The position numbers and the translations under genes are program-made. The notes under the pieces are model-generated. The model searched no databases and was not told the DNA's origin. It was given only the letters and a program-made list of their open reading frames with translations. This document shows, in pieces, positions 15,430 through 23,289 of a DNA stretch of 40,733 nucleotides. This DNA comes from Streptomyces sp. NBRC 110611. Lineage in GTDB: Bacteria > Actinomycetota > Actinomycetes > Streptomycetales > Streptomycetaceae. The stretch covers positions 322,761 through 363,493 of the forward strand of contig NZ_BBUY01000004.1 in the NCBI RefSeq assembly GCF_001590865.1, written 5' to 3'. Every line of letters begins with the position of its first letter. Within the stretch, counting starts at the first letter, position 1.

Positions 15430-16635
15430 GTGGCGGACGCAGCAAGGACGAACGCGGCACCGGCACATCCGGACGCGCATCCACCCGCACCTCCACGTTC
15501 ACCTGCCCGTGTGCTGATCGCGGCGGACAAGTTCAAGGGGTCGCTCACGGCTGTCGAGGTCGCCGAGCACGTCACCGCCGGTCTGCGGCGTGCGGTGCCC
15601 GGGCTGGACGTGGCGGCCGTCCCGGTCGCGGACGGCGGCGACGGCACCGTGGCCGCGGCCCTCGCGGCCGGATTCGCCCGCCGGGAGGCCCGGGTCACCG
15701 GCCCCACCGGCGAGCCGGTGACGGCCGCCTTCGCGCTGCGCGGTGACGGCACGGCGGTGGTGGAGATGGCGGAGGCGTCCGGCCTCCAGCACCTTCCCGC
15801 GGGCGGCTTCGCGCCCCTGACGGCCACCACGTACGGAACCGGCGAGCTGCTCCGCGCGGCGCTGGACGCGGGGGCGACCTCGATCGTCTTCGGCGTCGGC
15901 GGCAGCGCGACGACCGACGGCGGCGCGGGCATGCTCACGGCACTGGGCGCCCGGTTCCTGGACGCGGACGGTGCGCCGGTCGGCCCCGGTGGCGGGCCGC
16001 TGCGCGATCTGGTGACGGCCGACCTGTCGGGGCTGGATCCCCGGCTGGCGCGGACCGCGGTCGTGCTCGCGAGCGACGTCGACAACCCGCTCACGGGGCC
16101 CAAGGGCGCCGCGGCGGTCTACGGGCCGCAGAAGGGCGCCGGGCCGGACGACGTGGCCGCGCTGGACGCCGCGCTGGTGCGCTACACCGAGGTGCTGGAG
16201 CGCGCGCTGGGGCCCAGGGCCGCCGAGTACGCCCTGGCGCCGGGCGCGGGTGCGGCGGGCGGTATCGGCTATGGCGCGCTGGTGGGCCTGGAAGCGACGT
16301 TCCGGCCGGGTATCGACGTGATGCTCGACGTTCTGGGCTTCGGACCGGCGCTGGCGCGGGCCACGTTCGTGATCACGGGGGAGGGCTCGCTGGACGAGCA
16401 GACCCTGCACGGCAAGGCGCCGGCCGGGGTCGCGGCCGCGGCCCGGGCGGCCGGCCTGGACGTGGTCGCCGTCTGCGGCCGGCTCCGGCTGTCCGAGGAG
16501 GCCCTCCGCCGGGCCGGCATCCGGCGGGCGTACGCCCTGACGGACCTGGAGCCCGACCCGGCCCGCTGTATCGCCGGGGCGGGCCCCCTGCTGGAGCGGG
16601 CGGCGGAGAATCTGGCGCGCGACTTCCTGGTCTGA
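15430..16635 (+). CDS. Glycerate kinase (GlxK/GarK family)
   Basis: 401 residues. Family signatures in order: VLIAADKFKGSLTAVEVAEHV near residue 30, VPVADGGDGTVAAAL, the glycine-rich GVGGSATTDGGAGMLTALGARF, GAGAAGGIGYGALVG and the C-terminal GEGSLDEQTLHGKAPAGVA. It phosphorylates D-glycerate with ATP to 2- or 3-phosphoglycerate, linking glyoxylate, serine or sugar-acid metabolism to glycolysis. The GTG at 15430 follows AAGGGGAA; the first ~25 residues (Ala/His/Pro-rich) precede the domain and are not conserved. It stands alone, bounded downstream by a strong terminator. Confidence 0.93.
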   Translation: MADAARTNAAPAHPDAHPPAPPRSPARVLIAADKFKGSLTAVEVAEHVTAGLRRAVPGLDVAAVPVADGGDGTVAAALAAGFARREARVTGPTGEPVTAAFALRGDGTAVVEMAEASGLQHLPAGGFAPLTATTYGTGELLRAALDAGATSIVFGVGGSATTDGGAGMLTALGARFLDADGAPVGPGGGPLRDLVTADLSGLDPRLARTAVVLASDVDNPLTGPKGAAAVYGPQKGAGPDDVAALDAALVRYTEVLERALGPRAAEYALAPGAGAAGGIGYGALVGLEATFRPGIDVMLDVLGFGPALARATFVITGEGSLDEQTLHGKAPAGVAAAARAAGLDVVAVCGRLRLSEEALRRAGIRRAYALTDLEPDPARCIAGAGPLLERAAENLARDFLV

Positions 16636-16645
16636 GGCACGCCAC

Positions 16646-16681
16646 CCGCCGTTCAGGCCTGGCTCCGCCGTTCAGGCCTGG
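16646..16681. repeat. 17-bp direct repeat after glycerate kinase
   Basis: CCGCCGTTCAGGCCTGG occurs at 16646-16662 and 16665-16681, separated by two bases. Each copy holds the small palindrome AGGCCT. It lies just upstream of the terminator; function unknown. Confidence 0.6.
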
Positions 16682-16707
16682 CGGAGACCGCCGGCGCGCC
16701 GCGAACG

Positions 16708-16746
16708 CCGAGAGCCCCGGGCGAACGATTCGCCCGGGGCTCTCGG
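16708..16746. terminator. Strong bidirectional terminator hairpin
   Basis: A perfect 18-bp stem (16708-16725 with 16729-16746) closed by a three-base loop; left arm begins CCGAGAGCCCCGGGCG. It lies between the convergent glycerate kinase and pssA genes. There is no U-tract, as usual in high-GC actinomycetes. Confidence 0.88.
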
Positions 16747-16782
16747 CTCTCGGTGGGGCGCGGTGACCGCGCACCGCTCGGG

Positions 16783-17643
16783 TCAGGGGAGCTGCGCGGC
16801 GCGTGACTCGGCGCGGGACTCGCGGCGGTTGTCGCGGAAGGTGTTGACCCTCCTGGCCGTCGCGAACAGCGGGATCATCGCGCCCAGGACCACCTGCAGG
16901 GAGCAGCCGGTCTGCAGCAGCAGCTGGCCGCCGGGGGCGTCCAGCGCCCAGGCCGCCAGCATGCCCATGCTGATGATGATCCAGCTGAGCATCGCCACCG
17001 CGAGGCGGCCCCGGGGCTTGGGGTACTCGACCCGGCTCACCATCAGCCAGGCCACGCCGATGATCGCCAGCAGCGTCGGCAGGAACGGCAGCTCCAGCAG
17101 CACGATGGCGACGACGGTCAGGGCGCCGAAGGGGCTCGGCATGCCCTGGAAGATGCCGTCACGCAGGGTGACGCAGGAGAACCGGGCCAGCCGCAGGATC
17201 ACCGCCAGCAGCACCACCACCGCCGCGACCACCGACACCCGCTGGTGCGAGTCCGGAGCGACCATGCCCCAGGTCACCACGAAGTACGCGGGCGCCAGGC
17301 CGAAGCTGATCAGGTCGGAGAGGTTGTCCAGCTCGGCCCCCATCGCCGAGGCCCGCAGCTTGCGCGCCACCAGCCCGTCGAAGAGGTCGAAGACCGAAGC
17401 GAGCAGCATCAGGATCACGGCCATGGCCGCGCTGTGCCGGGCCATCCCGCCGTCCTCGGTCCCCGTGAGGTGCGGAATGAGGACCCCGGTGGTCGTGAAG
17501 TACACGGCCATGAAGCCACAGATGGCGTTACCGAGGGTGAGGGTGTCCGCTATTGACAGCCGCGTCGACAGCGGCATGTCGTCCTCGTCCTCGTCGTTCT
17601 CGGGCGCCCAGCCCGCCTGTGTCTCAGGATCAATCACGGTCAA
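16783..17643 (-). CDS. pssA: CDP-diacylglycerol-serine O-phosphatidyltransferase
   Basis: 286-residue membrane enzyme joining CDP-diacylglycerol and L-serine to phosphatidylserine. The CDP-alcohol phosphotransferase motif lies at about 86-110: DLFDGLVAR, then AMGAELDNLSD. I count seven, not eight, residues between AR and G, a small departure from the usual pattern. Several hydrophobic helices follow (AVILRLARF, LTVVAIVLLELPFLPTLLAIIGVAWLMV, AMLSWIIISMGMLAAWAL). The N-terminus is acidic (ENDEDEDDM). It starts at TTG 17643, or GTG 17637, overlapping the end of psd, so the two are translationally coupled and form the phosphatidylethanolamine branch. Confidence 0.93.
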   Translation of the reverse strand: MTVIDPETQAGWAPENDEDEDDMPLSTRLSIADTLTLGNAICGFMAVYFTTTGVLIPHLTGTEDGGMARHSAAMAVILMLLASVFDLFDGLVARKLRASAMGAELDNLSDLISFGLAPAYFVVTWGMVAPDSHQRVSVVAAVVVLLAVILRLARFSCVTLRDGIFQGMPSPFGALTVVAIVLLELPFLPTLLAIIGVAWLMVSRVEYPKPRGRLAVAMLSWIIISMGMLAAWALDAPGGQLLLQTGCSLQVVLGAMIPLFATARRVNTFRDNRRESRAESRAAQLP

Positions 17644-18277
17644 GTCGAGTCACCCCCGCGGTGGTCGCCTGGCCGACCTCGACCGCCACCTCGACGCCCT
17701 CCGGAAGGTAGACATCGACGCGCGAGCCGAAGCGGATCAGACCGATCCGCTCGCCCTGCTCCACCTTCGTGCCCTCGGGAACGTAGGGGACGATACGGCG
17801 GGCCACCGCGCCGGCGATCTGCACCATCTCGATGTCGCCGAGTTCGGTATCGAAGTGCCAGACGACCCGCTCGTTGTTCTCGCTCTCCTTGTTGAACGCC
17901 GGAACGAATCCGCCGGGGATGTGCTCCACGGACGTCACAGTGCCGGCCAGCGGCGCGCGGTTGACGTGGACGTTCAGCGGGCTCATGAAGATCGCGACGC
18001 GGGTGCGTCCGTCCTTCCACGGCATGATGCTCTGCACCACACCGTCGGCCGGGGAGATGACGCGGCCCTGAGCGATCTCCCGCTCGGGGTCGCGGAAGAA
18101 CCACAGCATGCCCGCCGCCAGGGCGGTGGTGGGCACGGCAACGGCGGCCCAGCGACCCGACCGGCGGGACCGGGCGAGGCTGACCGCTGCCGTGGCAACG
18201 GTCGGCAGGAGCCACGGCGACGCTCCGCGCGCGAGGCGGACGCGACCGCGTGGTGCAGAGGATTGGCTGTGGGGCAT
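17630..18277 (-). CDS. psd: Phosphatidylserine decarboxylase proenzyme
   Basis: 215 residues, the short archaeal/actinobacterial form (Psd-A type). It decarboxylates phosphatidylserine to phosphatidylethanolamine using a pyruvoyl group made by self-cleavage at Gly-Ser in LIRFGSRVDVYLPEG: S185 becomes the pyruvoyl N-terminus of a ~31-residue alpha chain. HVNRAPLAG and the W-H-F-D-T segment are typical active-site regions. The N-terminus contains a hydrophobic stretch (WAAVAVPTTALAAGMLWFF) that should anchor it to the membrane. AAGG lies eight bases before the ATG. pssA overlaps its end by about 14 bases. Confidence 0.93.
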   Translation of the reverse strand: MPHSQSSAPRGRVRLARGASPWLLPTVATAAVSLARSRRSGRWAAVAVPTTALAAGMLWFFRDPEREIAQGRVISPADGVVQSIMPWKDGRTRVAIFMSPLNVHVNRAPLAGTVTSVEHIPGGFVPAFNKESENNERVVWHFDTELGDIEMVQIAGAVARRIVPYVPEGTKVEQGERIGLIRFGSRVDVYLPEGVEVAVEVGQATTAGVTRLDRD

Positions 18278-18447
18278 GGATGACCTTCGTAGCGGAGGGT
18301 GCCGCTCAGGTATACGGGGGACGGCGGCTTTCCGTGGATGCTATCGGTTACGAGCGGCAACTGGCCAAGAGCCAGAGCCAATCCGTGGCCGAAAGACCGA
18401 TGACAGGGTGTGATCTTCGTCTAGGCCAAAAGGGGTGAATCGGGCGT

Positions 18448-19689
18448 TCATGCCTGGATTCGGTACTCCTCCAGTAGCCGTCGACCAATGATCATTTTCT
18501 GGATCTCGGCGGTGCCCTCGCCGATCAGGAGCATCGGGGCCTCTCGGTAGAGGCGCTCGATCTCGTACTCCTTGGAGAAGCCGTAGCCGCCGTGGATGCG
18601 GAACGCGTCTTCCACCACCTCCTTGCAGTACTCGGAGGCCAGGTACTTCGCCATCCCCGCTTCGAGGTCGTTGCGCTGGCCGGAGTCCTTCTTGCGAGCG
18701 GCATTGACCATCATCGCATGGGCCGCTTCGACCTTTGTTGCCATTTCTGCCAATTTGAACTGGATGGCCTGGTGCTGCGCGATCGGCTTTCCGAAGGTGT
18801 GCCGCTGCTGTGCGTACGAAACCCCCAGCTCGAAGGCGCGCTGGGCGACGCCGCAGCCGCGCGCGGCCACATTCACCCGGCCGACCTCGACCCCGTCCAT
18901 CATGTGATAGAAGCCACGTCCGGTGCGGCCGCCGAGCACCCGGTCGGCCGGGATGCGCAGCCCGTCCATGATCAGCTCGGTGGTGTCGACGCCCTTGTAG
19001 CCCATCTTCTCGATCTTGCCCGGGATGGTCAGGCCGGGCCGCACCTCACCGAAGCCGGCCTCCTTCTCCACGAGGAAGGTCGTCATCGACTTGTGCGGAG
19101 GGGTGCCCTCCGGGTGACCTTCGTCCGTCCGGCACAGCACCGCGACGAGGGTGGACGAACCGCCGTTGGTGAGCCACATCTTCTGCCCGGTCAGGACGTA
19201 CCCTCCCCCACTCTCGGCTTCGCTCGAGCGGGAGGTGCCCCCATCGTCCCGCACGCCCTTGGAGGAGATGGCCGAGACATCCGAGCCGAGCGCCGGCTCC
19301 GACATCGAGAAGGCGCCCCGGATCTCACCGGCCGCCATCTTCGGCAGAAAGTAGTCCTTCTGTTCCTGTGTGCCGTGCTGCTTGAGCATGTACGCCACGA
19401 TGAAGTGGGTGTTGATGATGCCCGAGACGCTCATCCAGCCACGGGCGATCTCCTCGACGGTCAGTGCGTAGGTGAGCAGGGACTCACCCAGCCCGCCGTA
19501 CTCCTCCGGAATCATCAGGCCGAACACGCCGAGTTCCTTGAGTCCCTCGACGATCTGCGTCGGGTATTCATCGCGGTGCTCAAGCTCCGTGGCGACCGGC
19601 AGGATCTCCTTGTCCACGAAATCGCGGACGGTGGAGAGAATTTCCCGCTGGATGTCGGTCAGGCCCTCGGTCTGCGCGAGACGGGTCAT
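18448..19689 (-). CDS. mcd: Acyl-CoA dehydrogenase, probable (2S)-methylsuccinyl-CoA dehydrogenase
   Basis: 413-residue FAD flavoprotein. Typical elements: MSEPALGSD, LTGQKMWLTNGG, GYKGVDTTELIMDGLRIPADRVLGG, YAQQRHTFGKPI, IHGGYGFSKEYEIERLYREAP and the catalytic Glu in LIGEGTAEIQKMIIGR. As the last gene of the ccr operon it should oxidise (2S)-methylsuccinyl-CoA to mesaconyl-CoA. Between GVRDD and YVLTGQKMW, where other family members have only a few residues, there is a ~14-residue Gly/Ser/Glu insert (GGTSRSSEAESGGG) encoded by a palindromic DNA element (19202-19244). The loop is near the flavin-domain surface, so activity may be retained. It follows the mch stop by five bases. Confidence 0.88.
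   Translation of the reverse strand: MTRLAQTEGLTDIQREILSTVRDFVDKEILPVATELEHRDEYPTQIVEGLKELGVFGLMIPEEYGGLGESLLTYALTVEEIARGWMSVSGIINTHFIVAYMLKQHGTQEQKDYFLPKMAAGEIRGAFSMSEPALGSDVSAISSKGVRDDGGTSRSSEAESGGGYVLTGQKMWLTNGGSSTLVAVLCRTDEGHPEGTPPHKSMTTFLVEKEAGFGEVRPGLTIPGKIEKMGYKGVDTTELIMDGLRIPADRVLGGRTGRGFYHMMDGVEVGRVNVAARGCGVAQRAFELGVSYAQQRHTFGKPIAQHQAIQFKLAEMATKVEAAHAMMVNAARKKDSGQRNDLEAGMAKYLASEYCKEVVEDAFRIHGGYGFSKEYEIERLYREAPMLLIGEGTAEIQKMIIGRRLLEEYRIQA
19202..19244 (-). repeat. In-frame palindromic element A (inside mcd)
   Basis: Read on the coding strand: GGGGGCACCTCCC, then a CTCG/CGAG inner stem, then TGGGGGAGG; CCTCCC pairs with GGGAGG across a 20-odd-base interior. It is translated as DGGTSRSSEAESGGG in mcd. 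Best-formed of the four copies. Confidence 0.65.
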
Positions 19690-19694
19690 GACGG

Positions 19695-20246
19695 TCAGTT
19701 CTCCTTCCCGGCCGCGGTGGCCTTCTTGGCCTCGGGGGCCCTGAGCTCCGGGCGGCCGGGCTGCTCTCCGCCGCGCTCCTTGATGTAGGTGGCCGTCGGC
19801 ACCATCACCTTGCGCCGGAAGACGCAGACCAGGGTGCCGTCCTGCTTGTACCCCTTGGTCTCGACGTGCACGATGCCGCGGTCGGACTTGGACTTCGACG
19901 GCGTTTTGCCGAGCACGGTCGTCTCGCCGTAAATCGTGTCGCCGTGGAAGGTGGGCGCCACGTGCTTCAGCGACTCGATCTCGAGATTGGCGATGGCCTT
20001 GCCGGAGACATCCGGTACCGACATGCCCAGCAGGAGTGAGTAGATGTAATTGCCGACGACGACGTTCTTGCCGAAGTCGGTGGTCTGCTCCGCGTAGTTG
20101 CTGTCCATATGCAACGGGTGATGATTCATGGTGAGCAGACAGAAGAGGTGGTCGTCGTATTCGGTGACGGTCTTGCCGGGCCAGTGCTTGTACACGTCGC
20201 CGACGGTGAACTCCTCATAGGTACGGCCGAACTGCATCGCGTTCAT
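19695..20246 (-). CDS. mch: MaoC-family hydratase, probable mesaconyl-CoA hydratase
   Basis: 183 residues, hot-dog fold. FGRTYEEFTVGDVYKHWPGKTVTEYDDHLFCLLTMNHHPLHMDSNYAEQ holds the catalytic Asp and His of R-specific enoyl-CoA hydratases (D in YDDHLF, H in NHHPLH). Position in the operon implies hydration of mesaconyl-CoA to (2R,3S)-beta-methylmalyl-CoA. The ATG at 20246 overlaps the mcl stop in an ATGA arrangement, which decides the start against longer frames. It is about half the size of Rhodobacter Mch, the short form common in actinomycetes. Confidence 0.85.
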   Translation of the reverse strand: MNAMQFGRTYEEFTVGDVYKHWPGKTVTEYDDHLFCLLTMNHHPLHMDSNYAEQTTDFGKNVVVGNYIYSLLLGMSVPDVSGKAIANLEIESLKHVAPTFHGDTIYGETTVLGKTPSKSKSDRGIVHVETKGYKQDGTLVCVFRRKVMVPTATYIKERGGEQPGRPELRAPEAKKATAAGKEN

Positions 20247-21223
20247 TCCTCCGGGGCCTCGAACGTGGATGTACGGATCATGCCTGCGGCCCGGCCCTTG
20301 CCGGCGATGACGAGGGCCATTTTCCGGCTCGCCTCGTCGATCATCTCGTCGCCGAGCATCGCCGATCCCTTCTTGCCGCCCGCCTCCGAGGTGTGCCACT
20401 CGTAGGCGTCCAGGATCAGCTCGGCGTGGTCGTAGTCCTCCTGGGAGGGCGAGAACACCTCGTTGGCGGCCTCGATCTGACCGGGGTGCAGCACCCACTT
20501 GCCGTCGAAGCCCAGGGCGGCGGCCCGGCCGGCCACCTCGCGGTAGCCCGCGATGTTCTTAATCTGAAGGTAAGGTCCGTCGATTGCCTGCAAATCGTAG
20601 GTCCGAGCCGCCATCAGGATCCGCATCAAAATGTAGTGATAGGCGTCCGCCTGATAGCCCGGCGGCTGTTCGCCGACCACCAGGGACTTCATGTTGATCG
20701 ACGCCATGAAGTCGGCCGGGCCGAAGACCAGGGTCTCCAGGCGCGGCGAGGCACCGGCGATCTCCTCGACGTTCACCAGCCCTCTGGCGTTCTCGATCTG
20801 CGCCTCGATGCCGATCCGGCCGACCTCGTGGCCCATGGTCTTCTCGATCTGCGTCAGCAGCAGGTCCAGCGCCACGACCTGCCGGGCGTCCTGGACCTTC
20901 GGCAGCATGATGCAGTCGAGGTCCGCGCCCGCGCCCTCGACGACCGTGATGACGTCCCGGTACGTCCAGTGCGTCGTCCAGTCGTTGACCCGCACGGTCC
21001 GCGTCCTGCCCGTCCAGTCGCCGTTCGTCAGCGCGTCGACGACGGCGTGCCGGGCGCTCTCCTTGGCGAGCGGGGCGCAGGCGTCCTCCAGGTCCAGGAA
21101 CACCTGGTCCGCCGGGAGGCTCTGGGCCTTCTCCAGGAAGCGCGGATTGCTGCCGGGAACGGCGAGACAGGAGCGCCGCGGCCGTGCGGCCTTCATAACG
21201 GGCGTCTGGGGAACAGGGGTCAT
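20243..21223 (-). CDS. mcl: HpcH/CitE-family CoA lyase, probable beta-methylmalyl-CoA/malyl-CoA lyase
   Basis: 326 residues. CitE-like TIM barrel: CLAVPGSNPRFLEKAQSLPADQVFLDLEDACAPLAKESAR (phosphate/CoA site and metal Asp/Glu), MLPKVQDARQV, IGIEAQIENARGLVNV with the metal-binding Glu, ETLVFGPADFMASI, and GFDGKWVLHPGQIEAANEVFSP. It should cleave beta-methylmalyl-CoA to glyoxylate and propionyl-CoA, the carbon-releasing step of the ethylmalonyl-CoA cycle, or the related malyl-CoA reaction. ATGA overlaps on both sides (ecm stop and mch start) show tight translational coupling. Confidence 0.87.
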   Translation of the reverse strand: MTPVPQTPVMKAARPRRSCLAVPGSNPRFLEKAQSLPADQVFLDLEDACAPLAKESARHAVVDALTNGDWTGRTRTVRVNDWTTHWTYRDVITVVEGAGADLDCIMLPKVQDARQVVALDLLLTQIEKTMGHEVGRIGIEAQIENARGLVNVEEIAGASPRLETLVFGPADFMASINMKSLVVGEQPPGYQADAYHYILMRILMAARTYDLQAIDGPYLQIKNIAGYREVAGRAAALGFDGKWVLHPGQIEAANEVFSPSQEDYDHAELILDAYEWHTSEAGGKKGSAMLGDEMIDEASRKMALVIAGKGRAAGMIRTSTFEAPEE

Positions 21224-23253
21224 GCGGGGACCTCCAGGGGGTCGAGCCGGTGGGCCCGCCGGATCTCGTCGACGATACGTCCGATGATCTCCGTGATGCC
21301 GAAGTCCTTGGGGGTGAAGACCGCCGCCACTCCGGCCTCCCGCAGCGCGGTCGCGTCGGCGGACGGGATGATGCCGCCGACGATGACGGGTATGTCGCCC
21401 GCCCCCGCGTCGCGCAGCTGCTTCAGCACCTCCGGTACCAGTTCCGCGTGCGAGCCGGAGAGGATCGACAGGCCGACGCAGTGCACGTCCTCGGCGAGCG
21501 CCGCCGAGACGATCTGCTCCGGGGTGAGCCGGATGCCCTGGTAGATCACCTCGAAGCCGGCATCCCTGGCCCGTACGGCGATCTGCTCGGCGCCGTTGCT
21601 GTGCCCGTCCAGGCCGGGCTTGCCGACCAGCAGCCGCAGCTTGCCGCCGCCCCCGGCACCGGCTGCCGAGGCCACCGCGGCGGCGGTCCTGGCCACCTTC
21701 TCGCGGACCACCGCCAGCGGGCTGCCCTCCTCCGCGGCGACCGCGAGCGGAGCGCTGGAGACGCCGGTGGGCGCGCGGAACTCCCCGAAGACGTCCCGCA
21801 GCGCCCAGGACCACTCGCCGGTCGTCACCCCGGCGCGGGCGCACTCCAGGGTGGCCGGGAAGAGGTTGCCGTCGCCTGCCGCGGTCTTCTTCAGCACCGA
21901 CAGCGCCTCCTGGGCGCGCACCTCGTCACGGTTGTCGCGCCAGTCGTGCAGCGCGCGCACCACGCGTGCCTCGTTGGCCGGGTCGACGGTCATGATGGCG
22001 GTGTCGAGGTCCGCGGTGAGCGGGTTGGGCTCGGTCGACTCGAAGCAGTTGACACCGACGATCTTCTCCTCGCCGGTCTCGATTCGGGCCCGCCGCTCGG
22101 CGTGCGCGGAGACCAGCTGCGACTTGAGGTAGCCGGACTCCACCGCGGCCATCGCGCCGCCCATCTCCTGGATCCGCTCGATCTCCGCGAGGCAGTCGGT
22201 GACCAGGGCGTCCACCTTGGCCTCGATGACGTGCGAACCGGCGAAGATGTCCTCGTACTCCAACAGGTCGCTCTCGTGCGCGAGGACCTGCTGGATGCGC
22301 AGGGACCACTGCTGGTCCCAGGGCCGGGGCAGCCCCAGCGCCTCGTTCCAGGCGGGGAGCTGGACGGCCCGGGCGCGGGCGTCCTTGGAGAGCGTGACGG
22401 CCAGCATCTCCAGCACGATCCGCTGGACGTTGTTCTCCGGCTGCGCCTCGGTCAGGCCCAGCGAGTTGACCTGGACGCCGTAGCGGAAGCGGCGCTGTTT
22501 GGGGTTCTCGATGCCGTAGCGCTCGCGGGTGATGCGGTCCCAGATGCGGCCGAAGGCGCGCATCTTGCACATCTCCTCGACGAAGCGGACGCCCGCGTTC
22601 ACGAAGAACGAGATACGGGCGACCACCTCGCCTCTGCGCTCCTCGGGGACCTGGCCGGACGCGAACACCGCGTCCAGTACCGCGATCGCGGTGGACATCG
22701 CGTACGAGATCTCCTGGACCGGGGTGGCGCCCGCCTCCTGCAGGTGGTAGCTGCAGATGTTGATCGGGTTCCACTTCGGGATGTGGTTGACCGTGTACGT
22801 GATCATGTCGGTGGTCAGCCGCAGGGAAGGCCCCGGCGGGAAGACGTGCGTCCCGCGGGAGAGGTACTCCTTGACGATGTCGTTCTGCGTGGTGCCCGAC
22901 AGCCTGGTGATGTCGGCTCCCTGCTCCTCGGCGACCACCTGGTACAGCGCCAGCAGCCACATGGCCGTCGCGTTGATGGTCATCGAGGTGTTCATCTTTT
23001 CCAGGGGAATGTCCTGGAACAGCCGCCGCATGTCCCCGAGATGGGACACCGGGACCCCGACCCGGCCGACCTCGCCGCGGGCGAGGATGTGGTCGGGGTC
23101 GTAGCCGGTCTGCGTCGGGAGGTCGAACGCGACGGAAAGGCCGGTCTGGCCCTTGGCGAGGTTACGCCGGTACAGCTCGTTGGACGCCTCGGCGGTGGAG
23201 TGCCCGGCGTATGTCCGCATCAGCCACGGACGATCCTTCTGACGCTCAGTCAT
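21220..23253 (-). CDS. ecm: Ethylmalonyl-CoA mutase (B12-dependent)
   Basis: 677 residues, single chain with both mutase parts. The N-terminal TIM barrel shows RTYAGHSTAEASNELYRRNLAKGQTGLSVAFDLPTQTGYD and TMTINATAMWLLALY-type segments; the C-terminal cobalamin domain has GKPGLDGHSNGAEQ, giving the DxHxxG B12 lower-ligand His near residue 550, and LSILSGSHAELVPEV. It rearranges (2R)-ethylmalonyl-CoA to (2S)-methylsuccinyl-CoA. Homologues were once named MeaA. Identification as ecm rather than methylmalonyl-CoA mutase rests on single-subunit form and on placement directly after ccr (36 bases). No cobalamin riboswitch seen. Confidence 0.93.
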   Translation of the reverse strand: MTERQKDRPWLMRTYAGHSTAEASNELYRRNLAKGQTGLSVAFDLPTQTGYDPDHILARGEVGRVGVPVSHLGDMRRLFQDIPLEKMNTSMTINATAMWLLALYQVVAEEQGADITRLSGTTQNDIVKEYLSRGTHVFPPGPSLRLTTDMITYTVNHIPKWNPINICSYHLQEAGATPVQEISYAMSTAIAVLDAVFASGQVPEERRGEVVARISFFVNAGVRFVEEMCKMRAFGRIWDRITRERYGIENPKQRRFRYGVQVNSLGLTEAQPENNVQRIVLEMLAVTLSKDARARAVQLPAWNEALGLPRPWDQQWSLRIQQVLAHESDLLEYEDIFAGSHVIEAKVDALVTDCLAEIERIQEMGGAMAAVESGYLKSQLVSAHAERRARIETGEEKIVGVNCFESTEPNPLTADLDTAIMTVDPANEARVVRALHDWRDNRDEVRAQEALSVLKKTAAGDGNLFPATLECARAGVTTGEWSWALRDVFGEFRAPTGVSSAPLAVAAEEGSPLAVVREKVARTAAAVASAAGAGGGGKLRLLVGKPGLDGHSNGAEQIAVRARDAGFEVIYQGIRLTPEQIVSAALAEDVHCVGLSILSGSHAELVPEVLKQLRDAGAGDIPVIVGGIIPSADATALREAGVAAVFTPKDFGITEIIGRIVDEIRRAHRLDPLEVPA

Positions 23254-23289
23254 AACTGGTCCGAATCCTCGTGGTTCCGGTCTTCCCGA

